From NCBI GenBank assembly GCA_049322515.1, contig JBMOQW010000016.1, forward strand, positions 15,887 to 79,886: a stretch of DNA of 64,000 nucleotides, given 5' to 3'. The notes below the pieces were generated by a model that was not told where the DNA came from, did not search any database, and was given only the letters and a program-made list of their open reading frames with translations. Below are positions 26,837-35,250 of the stretch, piece after piece. The translations under genes and the position numbers were made by a program. Source of the DNA: Parasulfuritortus sp049322515. GTDB lineage: Bacteria; Pseudomonadota; Gammaproteobacteria; Burkholderiales; Thiobacillaceae. Positions within the stretch are counted from its first letter, which is position 1. The number at the start of each line of letters is the position of its first letter.

Positions 26837-27127
26837 TTACTTCTGGAAATGCGAGGTGGCCTTGTCGAAGGCTTCGCGCATCGCGGCCCAGGCACTTTCC
26901 GCGCCCGCCGCCAGATCTTTCCAGGCTTCTTCGCTGCTGGCCTGGATTTCCTTCAGTTTCTCGGTGGCTTCCTCGCGCTTCTGGCGCAAGGTTTCGAGTT
27001 GCATTTCGTAGTCGATGCGCAGGTCGGTCTGGGCGACGCGCGCCTTGGCTTCCCACTTGCCGATCTCGGTGTTCCAGTGGTCGAGGTTTTGCTTCAGTTG
27101 CTCGACGTATTCGTTGCGTGTGGTCAT
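26837..27127 (-). CDS. Small coiled-coil protein (Sll1863-type stress protein)
   Basis: A 96-residue, almost wholly helical protein with charged heptads (EYVEQLKQNLDHWNTEIGKW, LRQKREEATEKLKEIQ). The pattern resembles small coiled-coil proteins annotated as Sll1863-family stress response proteins. No catalytic motif or signal peptide is visible. ATG 27127 has a CGGGAG ribosome site. It is divergent from the permease-kinase gene, with a 172-base intergenic region. Confidence 0.75.
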   Translation of the reverse strand: MTTRNEYVEQLKQNLDHWNTEIGKWEAKARVAQTDLRIDYEMQLETLRQKREEATEKLKEIQASSEEAWKDLAAGAESAWAAMREAFDKATSHFQK

Positions 27128-27299
27128 GTCAGGCTCCCGGTGATTGGAATCAATCGGCACCCCGCGTGGGACGCCGGCCTGTTATCAGCATACGCCAAGC
27201 ATTTGACAATTTCCCGCCCATGGTCCGGATGCCGAGGCTTGGATCGGTGTTGGGCGGGGATTCTTGACAGGCCGGGCGCTTGTCACGGATGGTTCGGCC

Positions 27300-30200
27300 A
27301 TGAGCCTGCCTTCCCCCCAGTCTGCCCACGATGCCCCGCAGCGCGTGGTGCAGGTGCGCCGCGACTACAACGCCTGGGTCGCCAACGAGACCCTGGAAGA
27401 CTATGCCCTGCGTTTCACGCCGCGCACCTGGCGCAAGTGGAGCGAGGGCCGGGTGGCCAACACCGCGTTCGGCGCGGCGGCCTTCCTGGTTCTGGAGGCG
27501 GTGGGCGCCACCCTGCTGGTCAACCATGGCTTCATCAACGCCTTCTTCGCCATCCTGGCCACCGGGCTGATCATCTTCCTGGCCGGCCTGCCGATCAGCG
27601 TCTACGCCGCCCGATACGGCCTCGACATGGACCTGCTCACGCGCGGCGCCGGCTTCGGCTATTTGGGCTCGACCCTCACCTCGCTGATCTATGCCTCGTT
27701 CACCTTCATCTTCTTCGCCCTCGAAGCGGCGATCATGGCCTATGCCCTGGAGCTGGCCTTCGACATCCCGCCGGCCTGGGGCTATCTGATCTGCGCCCTG
27801 GTGGTGATTCCCCTGGTCACCCACGGCGTCACCACCATCAGCCGGCTCCAGGCGATCACCCAGCCGGTCTGGCTGGTGATGCTGGTGCTGCCTTTCATTT
27901 TCCTCCTGACCGAGGAACCGGACGCGTTCACCGGCATCGTCGGCTATGCCGGGCACGGCAGCGCCGGATTCGACATCGCCTTGTTCGGGGCCGCCATGGC
28001 GGTCGGCCTGGCGCTCATCACCCAGATGGGCGAACAGGCCGACTACCTGCGCTTCATGCCCGAATACAGCCCGGGCAACCGGCGCCGCTGGTGGACCGGG
28101 GTGCTGGTGGGCGGCCCGGGCTGGGTCCTGCCGGGCGTGGTCAAGATGCTGGCCGGCGCGCTCCTGGCCTGGCTGGCGATCAGCCATGCGGTGCCGGTCG
28201 AGCGCGCCGTCGATCCGAACCAGATGTACCTGGTGGCCTGGGAATACGTCTTTCCCCACGCTGGCTGGGCGGTGGCCGCGACGGCGCTGTTCGTGGTGAT
28301 TTCCCAGCTCAAGATCAACGTCACCAACGCCTACGCCGGCTCGCTGGCCTGGTCGAACTTCTTTGCCCGCCTGACCCACAGCCATCCCGGCCGGGTGGTC
28401 TGGATGGTGTTCAACACCCTGATCGCCCTGATGCTGATGGAGCTCGACCTGTTCCAGGCCCTGGGCCGGGTGCTCGGCCTCTATTCCAATGTCGCGGTGG
28501 CCTGGATGATGGCCGTGGTGGCCGACCTGGTGATCAACAAGCCGCTCGGACTGTCGCCGCCCGGCATCGAGTTCCGCCGCGCTTATCTGTACGACATCAA
28601 TCCGGTCGGGGTGGGCGCCATGGGCATCGCCTCGGGGCTCGCCATCGCCGCCTACCTGGGCATGCTGGGTGACCGTATGCAGCCGTTCGCTACTTTCATT
28701 GCCCTGGGCGTGCCGCTGATCACCGCGCCGCTGCTGGCCTGGGCCACGCGCGGCCGCTATTACCTCGCCCGGCCTGCCGAACCCGGGCACGACGATCCCG
28801 TCTGCCGGGTCTGCGGGAATGCCTACGAAGCCGAGGACCTGGCCACCTGTCCGGCCTACCAGGGGCCGATCTGTTCCCTCTGCTGCTCCCTGGATGCCCG
28901 TTGCGACGATCTGTGCAAGCCACACGCCCGCCTCGGCGAGCAATGGGGCGCGGTCCTGGCCCGCCTGTTGCCGGCCGGCATGCGTCCCTATCTCGAGGCC
29001 GGCCTGGGCCAGTATCTGCTGCTGATGGCCGGGGTGGTGCCCTTCCTGGCCCTGCTGATCGGTCTGCTCTATGACCAGGAGGCGCTCGCCCTGGCCGAAC
29101 GCGCCCCCTTGTTGTTGCCGGCCCTGCGCGATTCCTATCTGCGCGCCTTCGCGGTGTTGCTCCTGGTGTCCGCCGTGGTGGCCTGGTGGCTGGTGTTGAC
29201 CCACAAGAGCCGCCAGGTCGCGCAGGAAGAATCCAACCGCCAGACCGAGTTGCTGATGCGCGAGATCGCCTCGCACCGGCGCACCGATGCCCTCCTGCAA
29301 CAGGCCAAGCAGAGCGCCGACCAGGCCAACCAGGCCAAGAGCCGCTACATCACGGCGATCAGCCATGAATTGCGCACGCCGCTCAACAGCCTGCTCGGCT
29401 ACGCGCAAATCCTGGAAGGCGATGCCGCCATCCCGGACAACCGGCGCCAGGCCGTGGCCGTGATCCGCAAGAGCGGCGAGCACCTGCTGTCGCTGATCGA
29501 GGGCACCCTCGACATCGCCCGCATCGAGAGCGGCAAGCTGTCGCTCGACGCCAAGCCGCTCGCCTTGCCCGAATTCCTGGCCGAAATCGTCGGCATGATG
29601 GAATTCCAGGCCCGTGCCAAGGGCCTGGCCTTTCATTACGTGCCGCATGGCGAGTTGCCCGGCGTGGTGCGCGCCGATGCCCGCCGGCTGCGCCAGATCC
29701 TGATCAACATTCTCGGCAACGCGGTGAAGTTCACGCCGAGCGGCGCGGTCACCCTGCGCGTGCGGCACCAGAGCGAGATGGCCCATTTCGAGATCGAGGA
29801 CAGCGGTCCCGGCATTTCCGCCGAGGACCAGGCGCGCATCTTCGAGCCGTTCGCGCGCGGCAGCGCGGCGGCGGTGGGCGCCACCGGCGGCACCGGCCTC
29901 GGCCTGACCATCGCGCGCATGCTGACCGACCTGATGGGCGGCGAATTGACCGTCGACAGCGCGCCCGGTCGCGGCAGCCGATTCCGGGTGCGCCTGTTCC
30001 TGCCGCAACTGCACGGCGCCCAGATCGAGGCGCTGCGCCCGCGCATGAAGCGCATCGGCTATGTCGGCGTGCGCCGGCGCATCCTCATCGTCGACAACGA
30101 AGCGGCGGATCGCGAACTGCTGGTGCAGATCCTGGCCCCGCTCGGCTTCCAGGTCAGCCAGGCGGCCTCCGGGGCGGAGTGCCTGGCCCGGGTGGGCGAG

Positions 30201-30713
30201 CTGCGGCCGCACCTGATCTTCATGGACCTCGCCATGCCCGGCATGGACGGCTGGGAGACGATCCGGCGGCTGCGCGAAGGCGGCCTGACCGAGGCCGAGA
30301 TCGCCGTCATCTCCGCCAACGCGTTCGAGCGGGGCGGCGATAACGCGGTCGGCATCGGTGCCGACGACTTCATCACCAAGCCGGTGCGGGTCGATGAACT
30401 GCTCGACTGGATCGGCCGCCGGCTCGGCCTGGAATGGGTGAGCGCCGAGGCCGAACCGGTGCCGCCTGTGCCGCCGGCCGATCCGGTCCGCCTGCACTAT
30501 CCCCCGGCCGAGGCACTCGACGCGCTCGATGAACAGATCGAGCTCGGCTACCTGCGCGGCATCCAGAAGCAGCTCGACGCCATCGCGGCGCTCGATTCGC
30601 GCCATGCCGAATTCGTCCAGGTCATGGGCCGGCTCGCCACGCAGTTCCAGTTCGACGCCATGCGGGAAATCCTGCGTGACGGGTGGGATCGATCCGCCGG
30701 GGCCCGGGAATGA
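27300..30713 (+). CDS. NCS1-like permease fused to Cys-rich domain and hybrid histidine kinase, 1137 aa
   Basis: A single polypeptide. Residues 1 to about 490 form a 12-helix permease resembling NCS1 purine/cytosine transporters (ITQPVWLVMLVLPFIF, LITQMGEQADYLRFMPEY). Residues about 499-545 form a cysteine-rich module (CRVCGNAY, CSLCCSLDARCDDLC), probably metal-binding. Two more helices lead to a HisKA domain with SRYITAISHELRTPLNS (His near 690), an HATPase domain with GGTGLGLTIARML, and a receiver domain near 925-1040 with LIFMDLAMPG. A C-terminal helical tail of about 90 residues follows. It precedes a LuxR-type regulator and the urea ABC operon, so the permease part likely senses urea or another nitrogen compound. 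That ligand is inferred. Confidence 0.9.
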   Translation: MSLPSPQSAHDAPQRVVQVRRDYNAWVANETLEDYALRFTPRTWRKWSEGRVANTAFGAAAFLVLEAVGATLLVNHGFINAFFAILATGLIIFLAGLPISVYAARYGLDMDLLTRGAGFGYLGSTLTSLIYASFTFIFFALEAAIMAYALELAFDIPPAWGYLICALVVIPLVTHGVTTISRLQAITQPVWLVMLVLPFIFLLTEEPDAFTGIVGYAGHGSAGFDIALFGAAMAVGLALITQMGEQADYLRFMPEYSPGNRRRWWTGVLVGGPGWVLPGVVKMLAGALLAWLAISHAVPVERAVDPNQMYLVAWEYVFPHAGWAVAATALFVVISQLKINVTNAYAGSLAWSNFFARLTHSHPGRVVWMVFNTLIALMLMELDLFQALGRVLGLYSNVAVAWMMAVVADLVINKPLGLSPPGIEFRRAYLYDINPVGVGAMGIASGLAIAAYLGMLGDRMQPFATFIALGVPLITAPLLAWATRGRYYLARPAEPGHDDPVCRVCGNAYEAEDLATCPAYQGPICSLCCSLDARCDDLCKPHARLGEQWGAVLARLLPAGMRPYLEAGLGQYLLLMAGVVPFLALLIGLLYDQEALALAERAPLLLPALRDSYLRAFAVLLLVSAVVAWWLVLTHKSRQVAQEESNRQTELLMREIASHRRTDALLQQAKQSADQANQAKSRYITAISHELRTPLNSLLGYAQILEGDAAIPDNRRQAVAVIRKSGEHLLSLIEGTLDIARIESGKLSLDAKPLALPEFLAEIVGMMEFQARAKGLAFHYVPHGELPGVVRADARRLRQILINILGNAVKFTPSGAVTLRVRHQSEMAHFEIEDSGPGISAEDQARIFEPFARGSAAAVGATGGTGLGLTIARMLTDLMGGELTVDSAPGRGSRFRVRLFLPQLHGAQIEALRPRMKRIGYVGVRRRILIVDNEAADRELLVQILAPLGFQVSQAASGAECLARVGELRPHLIFMDLAMPGMDGWETIRRLREGGLTEAEIAVISANAFERGGDNAVGIGADDFITKPVRVDELLDWIGRRLGLEWVSAEAEPVPPVPPADPVRLHYPPAEALDALDEQIELGYLRGIQKQLDAIAALDSRHAEFVQVMGRLATQFQFDAMREILRDGWDRSAGARE

Positions 30714-30736
30714 CTGCCGGATTCCCGCTGCCCCGG

Positions 30737-30759
30737 CCCCTCGCCCCGGCGGCGAGGGG
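30737..30759. other. GC hairpin between kinase and regulator genes
   Basis: CCCCTCGCC/GGCGAGGGG forms a 9-bp stem with a 5-base loop, followed by a short palindromic GC run around GGCC. It lies in the 91-base gap between kinase and LuxR regulator and could tune the ratio of the two proteins. Confidence 0.3.
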
Positions 30760-30804
30760 CGCGCGGCCGCGCGCGAGCGGGTCGTCATACAATCGCGCTC
30801 TGCC

Positions 30805-31746
30805 ATGACCCCCCTCGACCGCCTCGCCCAGGATATCGTCCTCATCGTCGACGACGTGCCGGAAAACCTCAGCCTGCTGCACGACGCCCTCGATGAAGCC
30901 GGCTATGCCGTGCTGGTCGCCACCCATGGCGAGGCCGCCTTGCAGCGTGCCCGCCAGGCTCGCCCCGACGTCATCCTGCTCGATGCCGTGATGCCCGGCA
31001 TGGACGGCTTCGAGGTCGCCCGCCGGCTCAAGGCCGATCCGCTCACCCAGCCGATCCCCATCGTCTTCATGACCGGGCTGACCGAGACCGAACACGTGGT
31101 GGCCGCCTTCGCCGCGGGCGGCGCCGACTACGTCACCAAGCCGATCCGTCCGCCCGAGGTGCTGGCCCGCATCGCCGCCCACATGGCCAACGCGCGCCAG
31201 ATGAAACAGGCCCGCACCGCCCTCGACGCCTTTGGCCAGGCCACCGTGGTGGTCCGTCGCGCCGACGGCCGGCTGCTCTGGCAGACACCGCTGGCGCGCA
31301 AATTCCTGCGCGACTATTTCCAGCTCGAAGACGACCGCGCCCCCGACCGGCTGGCCGCCTGGATCGCCGAAGCCGAGCACGCCGCGGCTGAAGGGCGCGA
31401 GCCGCCCGTCCTCGCCGCCATCGAATCCCGCCGCCTGCTCGCCGGCCTGCACGACCCCGCCCGACTGGGCCACGAAGGCGAATGGCTGCTGGTCTTGCGC
31501 GAAGAAGACCACGCCGCCCGCATGAACGCCCTGGTCGCCGCTTTTCGCCTCACCGGCCGCGAAGCCGAAGTGCTCTACTGGGTCAGCAAAGGCAAGACCA
31601 ACAAGGACATCGGCGACATCCTGGGCACCAGCCCGCGCACGGTGAACAAGCACCTGGAGCACGTGTTCGAAAAGCTGGGGGTGGAGACACGCACGGCGGC
31701 CGCCAATCTGGCCCTGGCCAAGATGGGCATGGGGCGTGGGGAGTGA
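30805..31746 (+). CDS. REC-LuxR response regulator
   Basis: A 313-residue transcription regulator. The receiver domain (about 1-125) has IVDDVPENLSLL, the phospho-acceptor in VILLDAVMPGMDG and Lys in YVTKPIRPPE. A middle PAS-like region (about 135-235) includes VVVRRADGRLLWQTPLA. The C-terminal LuxR helix-turn-helix is FRLTGREAEVLYWVSKGKTN followed by DIGDILGTSPRTVNKHLEHV. It is the presumed partner of the upstream kinase. The hipBA module separates it from the urt operon that it may control. Confidence 0.93.
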   Translation: MTPLDRLAQDIVLIVDDVPENLSLLHDALDEAGYAVLVATHGEAALQRARQARPDVILLDAVMPGMDGFEVARRLKADPLTQPIPIVFMTGLTETEHVVAAFAAGGADYVTKPIRPPEVLARIAAHMANARQMKQARTALDAFGQATVVVRRADGRLLWQTPLARKFLRDYFQLEDDRAPDRLAAWIAEAEHAAAEGREPPVLAAIESRRLLAGLHDPARLGHEGEWLLVLREEDHAARMNALVAAFRLTGREAEVLYWVSKGKTNKDIGDILGTSPRTVNKHLEHVFEKLGVETRTAAANLALAKMGMGRGE

Positions 31747-31893
31747 GGCGAGGGCGGACACTGCGGAGGAGGGCCATTGCAGCCTACGCCTGCCCCTTTG
31801 GATAGGGTGTGCATTGGGCAAGCCGCCGTGCCTCTGCCATCTGCACACCGACCGCTACGGCTACCGGAGCAGGCCCATAAATAAGGATGCACA

Positions 31894-31913
31894 TATCGCA
31901 ATGAATTGCGATA
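31894..31913. promoter_or_regulatory. HipB-type operator, site 1
   Basis: A 20-base perfect palindrome of form TATCG-N10-CGATA in an A/T-rich intergenic region, 118 bases upstream of hipB. Escherichia coli HipB binds TATCC-N8-GGATA, so the architecture is similar with a changed half-site and spacer. Confidence 0.6.
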
Positions 31914-31979
31914 AATATAGGTAAAGCCAAATAACTCGCTACACGTTGCGACTTGACTAAATATGATTATTGGCCTAAA

Positions 31980-31999
31980 TATCGCAATACATGACGATA
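31980..31999. promoter_or_regulatory. HipB-type operator, site 2
   Basis: A second TATCG-N10-CGATA copy, 32 bases upstream of the hipB start. A weaker relative, TCG-N10-CGA at 32022-32037, spans the hipB start codon. The spacer of all three starts CAAT. This is the expected layout for autorepression of a hipBA operon. Confidence 0.62.
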
Positions 32000-32030
32000 T
32001 ATCGCCGTTTAGCATACTTACTCGCAATCA

Positions 32031-32390
32031 ATGACGACGATGAAAATCACCGACCTGCTCACCGATGATGCCGTGCTCGCCGAACTGGGCGCGCGGATTG
32101 CCGGGCGTCGGGTGGCGTTGCAGCTCACCCAGGCGGCGGTGGCCGAACAGGCGGGGATCGCCAAGCGCACCCTGGAGCGCATGGAAGCCGGTCAGACGTC
32201 GCAGTTGTCCACCCTGGTTCGGGTGCTGCGGGTGCTGGGCGCCGCCTCCGGGCTGGATGGCCTGATCCCGGAGTCCGGGCCCAGCCCCATGGATTTGTTG
32301 AAGCACAAGGGCAAGGTCCGGCAACGGGCTTCGGGTAAACGTGCCGCACAGGCCACCGGCAAACCCTGGCAGTGGGATGAGAAGCCATGA
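32031..32390 (+). CDS. hipB: HipB-like antitoxin, XRE family
   Basis: A 119-residue DNA-binding protein. The XRE helix-turn-helix is at about residues 20-75, with LQLTQAAVAEQAGIAKRTLE and LSTLVRVLRVLG. The tail is basic and ends in tryptophans (KPWQWDEKP), similar in kind to HipB C-terminal tails that touch the kinase. It overlaps hipA by ATGA and follows two or three matching palindromes, so it should repress its own operon and neutralise HipA. Confidence 0.88.
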   Translation: MTTMKITDLLTDDAVLAELGARIAGRRVALQLTQAAVAEQAGIAKRTLERMEAGQTSQLSTLVRVLRVLGAASGLDGLIPESGPSPMDLLKHKGKVRQRASGKRAAQATGKPWQWDEKP

Positions 32391-33694
32391 GCACGCTGGC
32401 CGAAGTCAGGCTTTGGGGTAAGACCATCGGCGCGGTCTCGCTGCTGGATGGGGAGGAGGTCGCCAGCTTCGAATACGATGCGGCCTTCGCGCAGAGCGGC
32501 ATTCAGGTCGCGCCGCTGGTGATGCCGCTTGCCCGGCGCGTGTACCGCTTCCCCGAGCTTGCCCGCCCGACTTTTCACGGCCTGCCCGGCCTGCTGGCCG
32601 ACGCGTTGCCGGACAAGTTCGGCAATGCGCTGATCGATGCCTGGCTGGCTTCGCAGGGGCGGCAACCGGGTTCCTTCAACGCGGTCGAGCGGCTTTGCTA
32701 TACCGGCGAACGCGGCATGGGGGCGCTGGAATTTGCCCCGGCCATCGGCCCGAAGGCAAAGCAGAGCAGGCACATCGAAGTGAGCACGCTGGTGGCGCTG
32801 GCCTCGGAGGTGCTGACCCACCGGAACGATCTGCAGGCGTCATTCGCGGCGGAAGGCCGGGAAGAGGCGCTGAGGGACATTCTGCGGGTGGGCACCTCCG
32901 CCGGCGGTGCGCGGGCGAAGGCGGTGATCGCCTGGAACCCGGAGACCAATGAAGTGCGCTCGGGCCAGGTCCAGGCCGGCCAGGGGTTTGAAGACTGGTT
33001 GTTGAAATTCGATGGCGTCAGCGGCAACAAGGACAAGGAACTGGATGACCCGAAGGGCTACGGGTTGATCGAGTATGCGTATTACCTGATGGCGCGCGAC
33101 TGCGGCATCGAGATGAGTGAATGCCGGCTGTTCCAGGAGAACGGTCGCTCGCATTTCATGACACGCCGCTTCGATCGGCTGGCGAGCGGCGAAAAACTTC
33201 ATATGCAGTCGCTGTGCGCCCTGGCGCACTACGATTTCAACATGGCGGGCGCGTACAGCTACGAGCAGGCCTTGCTGGCGATGCGGCAATTGCAGTTGCC
33301 CATGCAGGCCATCGAGCAACTGTTCCGGCGCATGGCGTTCAACATCGTGGCCCGCAATCAGGATGACCACGTGAAGAACATCGCTTTCCTGATGAACAAA
33401 GCCGGGGAGTGGTCGCTGTCGCCGGCCTTTGATATGACCTACAGCTTCAATCCTTCGGGGGCGTGGACGGCGAGCCATCAGATGACGATGAATGGCAAAC
33501 GCGACCATTTCACGCTGGAGGATTTCAACGCCTGCGCCAGGACGGCGTCGATGAAACGGGGGCGGGCCGCGAAAATCGTGGCCGAGGTGCAGGCGACGGT
33601 CGCGCAATGGCCCTCGTTTGCAGAGAAGGCCGGCGTGCCCGATGGCGTGCGCGAAAAAATCCAGCGCACGCTGAATCTGAAACCCTATTCATGA
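32387..33694 (+). CDS. hipA: HipA-like Ser/Thr kinase toxin
   Basis: A 435-residue kinase of the HipA family, whose E. coli member phosphorylates glutamyl-tRNA synthetase and induces persistence. An N-terminal subdomain (about 1-100) includes FHGLPGLLADALPDKFGNAL. The nucleotide-binding stretch SAGGARAKAVIAWNP is near residue 170. The catalytic loop RNQDDHVKNIAFLM is near 322 and the metal-binding PAFDMTYSF near 346. All key residues are intact, so it is probably active. The target is unknown. Confidence 0.92.
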   Translation: MSTLAEVRLWGKTIGAVSLLDGEEVASFEYDAAFAQSGIQVAPLVMPLARRVYRFPELARPTFHGLPGLLADALPDKFGNALIDAWLASQGRQPGSFNAVERLCYTGERGMGALEFAPAIGPKAKQSRHIEVSTLVALASEVLTHRNDLQASFAAEGREEALRDILRVGTSAGGARAKAVIAWNPETNEVRSGQVQAGQGFEDWLLKFDGVSGNKDKELDDPKGYGLIEYAYYLMARDCGIEMSECRLFQENGRSHFMTRRFDRLASGEKLHMQSLCALAHYDFNMAGAYSYEQALLAMRQLQLPMQAIEQLFRRMAFNIVARNQDDHVKNIAFLMNKAGEWSLSPAFDMTYSFNPSGAWTASHQMTMNGKRDHFTLEDFNACARTASMKRGRAAKIVAEVQATVAQWPSFAEKAGVPDGVREKIQRTLNLKPYS

Positions 33695-33724
33695 CGCTCG
33701 ACGCGCTGACCCACGCAGCAGAAT

Positions 33725-33780
33725 GAACCGGTTCGACACCCTGACGTCCTTCAGGACGTCTGGATGAGCCGGTTGCGACA
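33725..33780. repeat. Hairpin flanked by direct repeats upstream of urtA
   Basis: GACGTCCT-TC-AGGACGTC forms a perfect 8-bp stem. It is bracketed by direct repeats GAACCGGTTCGACA (33725-33738) and GAGCCGGTTGCGACA (33766-33780). It follows hipA by 30 bases and lies about 125 bases upstream of urtA. It may be a hipA terminator, regulator sites for urt, or a junction scar. Confidence 0.4.
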
Positions 33781-33903
33781 GCCCAGTTGAACCGCGTCGT
33801 GCGCCACCTACGCAATCTGACGTATTCCGCCCCGCCGGGCGGCTCCGTACTCTGGCCCCACGCTGAATTCGATCAGCTTCCGCCACCTACCAAGGAGTCG
33901 CTC

Positions 33904-35166
33904 ATGCAACGTCGCACCTTCATCAAGGCCGCCACCCTGACCGTGGCCATGGCCGCCGCCGGGCTGACCAGCCTGTCCGCTTTCGCCGCCGATACCATCA
34001 AGGTCGGCATCCTGCATTCCCTGTCCGGCACCATGGCCATTTCCGAGACCGCGCTCAAGGAAACCGCGCTGATGACCATCGAGGAAATCAACAAGGCCGG
34101 CGGCGTGATGGGCAAGAAGCTGGAGCCGGTGGTGGTCGATCCGGCCTCGAACTGGCCGCTGTTCGCCGAGAAGGCGCGCCAGCTGTTGTCCAAGGACAAG
34201 GTCGACGTAGTGTTCGGCTGCTGGACCTCGGTGTCGCGCAAATCCGTGCTGCCGGTGTTCAAGGAACTGAACGGCCTGCTCTTCTACCCGGTGCAGTACG
34301 AGGGCGAAGAGCTGGAGAAGAACGTGTTCTACACCGGCGCCGCGCCGAACCAGCAGGCCATTCCTGCTGTCGAGTACCTGATGAGCAAGGACGGCGGTTC
34401 CGCCAAGCGCTTCGTGCTGCTGGGCACCGACTACGTCTACCCGCGCACCACCAACAAGATCCTGCGCGCCTTCCTGAAGAGCAAGGGCGTGGCCGAGGCC
34501 GACATCATGGAGGAGTACACCCCGTTCGGTCATAGCGACTACCAGACCATCATCGCCAAGATCAAGAAATTCGCCAGCGAGGGCAAGAAGACCGCCGTGG
34601 TGTCGACCATCAACGGCGACTCCAACGTGCCCTTCTACAAGGAACTCGGCAACGCCGGCCTGAAGGCCAGCGACGTGCCGGTGGTCGCCTTCTCGGTGGG
34701 CGAGGAAGAGCTGCGCGGCGTCGACACCAAGCCGCTGGTCGGCCACCTGGCGGCCTGGAACTACTTCCAGTCGATCAAGAATCCGGAGAACACCAAGTTC
34801 ATCAAGATGTACAAGGACTGGGCCAAGAAGCGCGGCCTGCCCAAGGCCGATACCGTCGTCACCAACGACCCGATGGAGGCCACCTACATCGGTATCCACA
34901 TGTGGAAGCAGGCGGTCGAGAAGGCCAAGTCCACCGAGGTCGACAAGGTGATCGCCGCCATGGCTGGGCAGACCTTCAAGGCGCCGTCCGGCTTCGTCGC
35001 CAAGATGGACGAGAAGAACCACCACCTGCACAAGCCGGTGTTCATCGGCGAAGTGAAGGCGGACGGCCAGTTCAACGTGGTCTGGAAGACCAAGGGTCCG
35101 GTGCGCGCCCAGCCCTGGAGCCCGTACATCCCCGGCAACGACAAGAAGAAGGACACGCCGCAGTAA
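33904..35166 (+). CDS. urtA: Urea ABC transporter substrate-binding protein UrtA
   Basis: A 420-residue periplasmic receptor. The N-terminus MQRRTFIKAATLTVAMAAAG is a Tat-type signal ending near SAFA-AD. The mature protein begins DTIKVGILHSLSGTMAISE and has the UrtA signatures VVFGCWTSVSRKSVLPVF, LLFYPVQYEGEE and FYTGAAPNQQAIPA. These distinguish it from amide and branched-chain amino acid receptors. A CAAGGAG ribosome site precedes the ATG. It is first in urtABCDE. Confidence 0.95.
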   Translation: MQRRTFIKAATLTVAMAAAGLTSLSAFAADTIKVGILHSLSGTMAISETALKETALMTIEEINKAGGVMGKKLEPVVVDPASNWPLFAEKARQLLSKDKVDVVFGCWTSVSRKSVLPVFKELNGLLFYPVQYEGEELEKNVFYTGAAPNQQAIPAVEYLMSKDGGSAKRFVLLGTDYVYPRTTNKILRAFLKSKGVAEADIMEEYTPFGHSDYQTIIAKIKKFASEGKKTAVVSTINGDSNVPFYKELGNAGLKASDVPVVAFSVGEEELRGVDTKPLVGHLAAWNYFQSIKNPENTKFIKMYKDWAKKRGLPKADTVVTNDPMEATYIGIHMWKQAVEKAKSTEVDKVIAAMAGQTFKAPSGFVAKMDEKNHHLHKPVFIGEVKADGQFNVVWKTKGPVRAQPWSPYIPGNDKKKDTPQ

Positions 35167-35173
35167 TGCGCTC

Positions 35174-35238
35174 GACGCCCCGCGAGGGGCGTCATTCCGG
35201 CACCGGTGGTGTTCTCCCCCCGCCCGCGCCGGAATGAC
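35174..35238 (+). repeat. Two overlapping hairpins between urtA and urtB
   Basis: GACGCCCC/GGGGCGTC (35174-35193, loop GCGA) overlaps a longer pairing of GTCATTCCGGC with GCCGGAATGAC (35191-35201 and 35228-35238). They cannot form together. Such structures after a receptor gene often stabilise its mRNA so the receptor is made in excess. Confidence 0.5.
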
Positions 35239-35250
35239 GGAAACCAACCC

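Noticed and set aside
27150..30845. A 1231-codon open frame on the minus strand
   Set aside because: It is antisense to the permease-kinase gene. Its translation is low-complexity (Gly, Gln, Arg, His rich) with no domain, as expected from opposite-strand frames in GC-rich coding DNA.
33695..33903. A sigma-54 promoter upstream of urtA
   Set aside because: A TGGC-type element is present near 33852 but lacks the GC dinucleotide at the required spacing.
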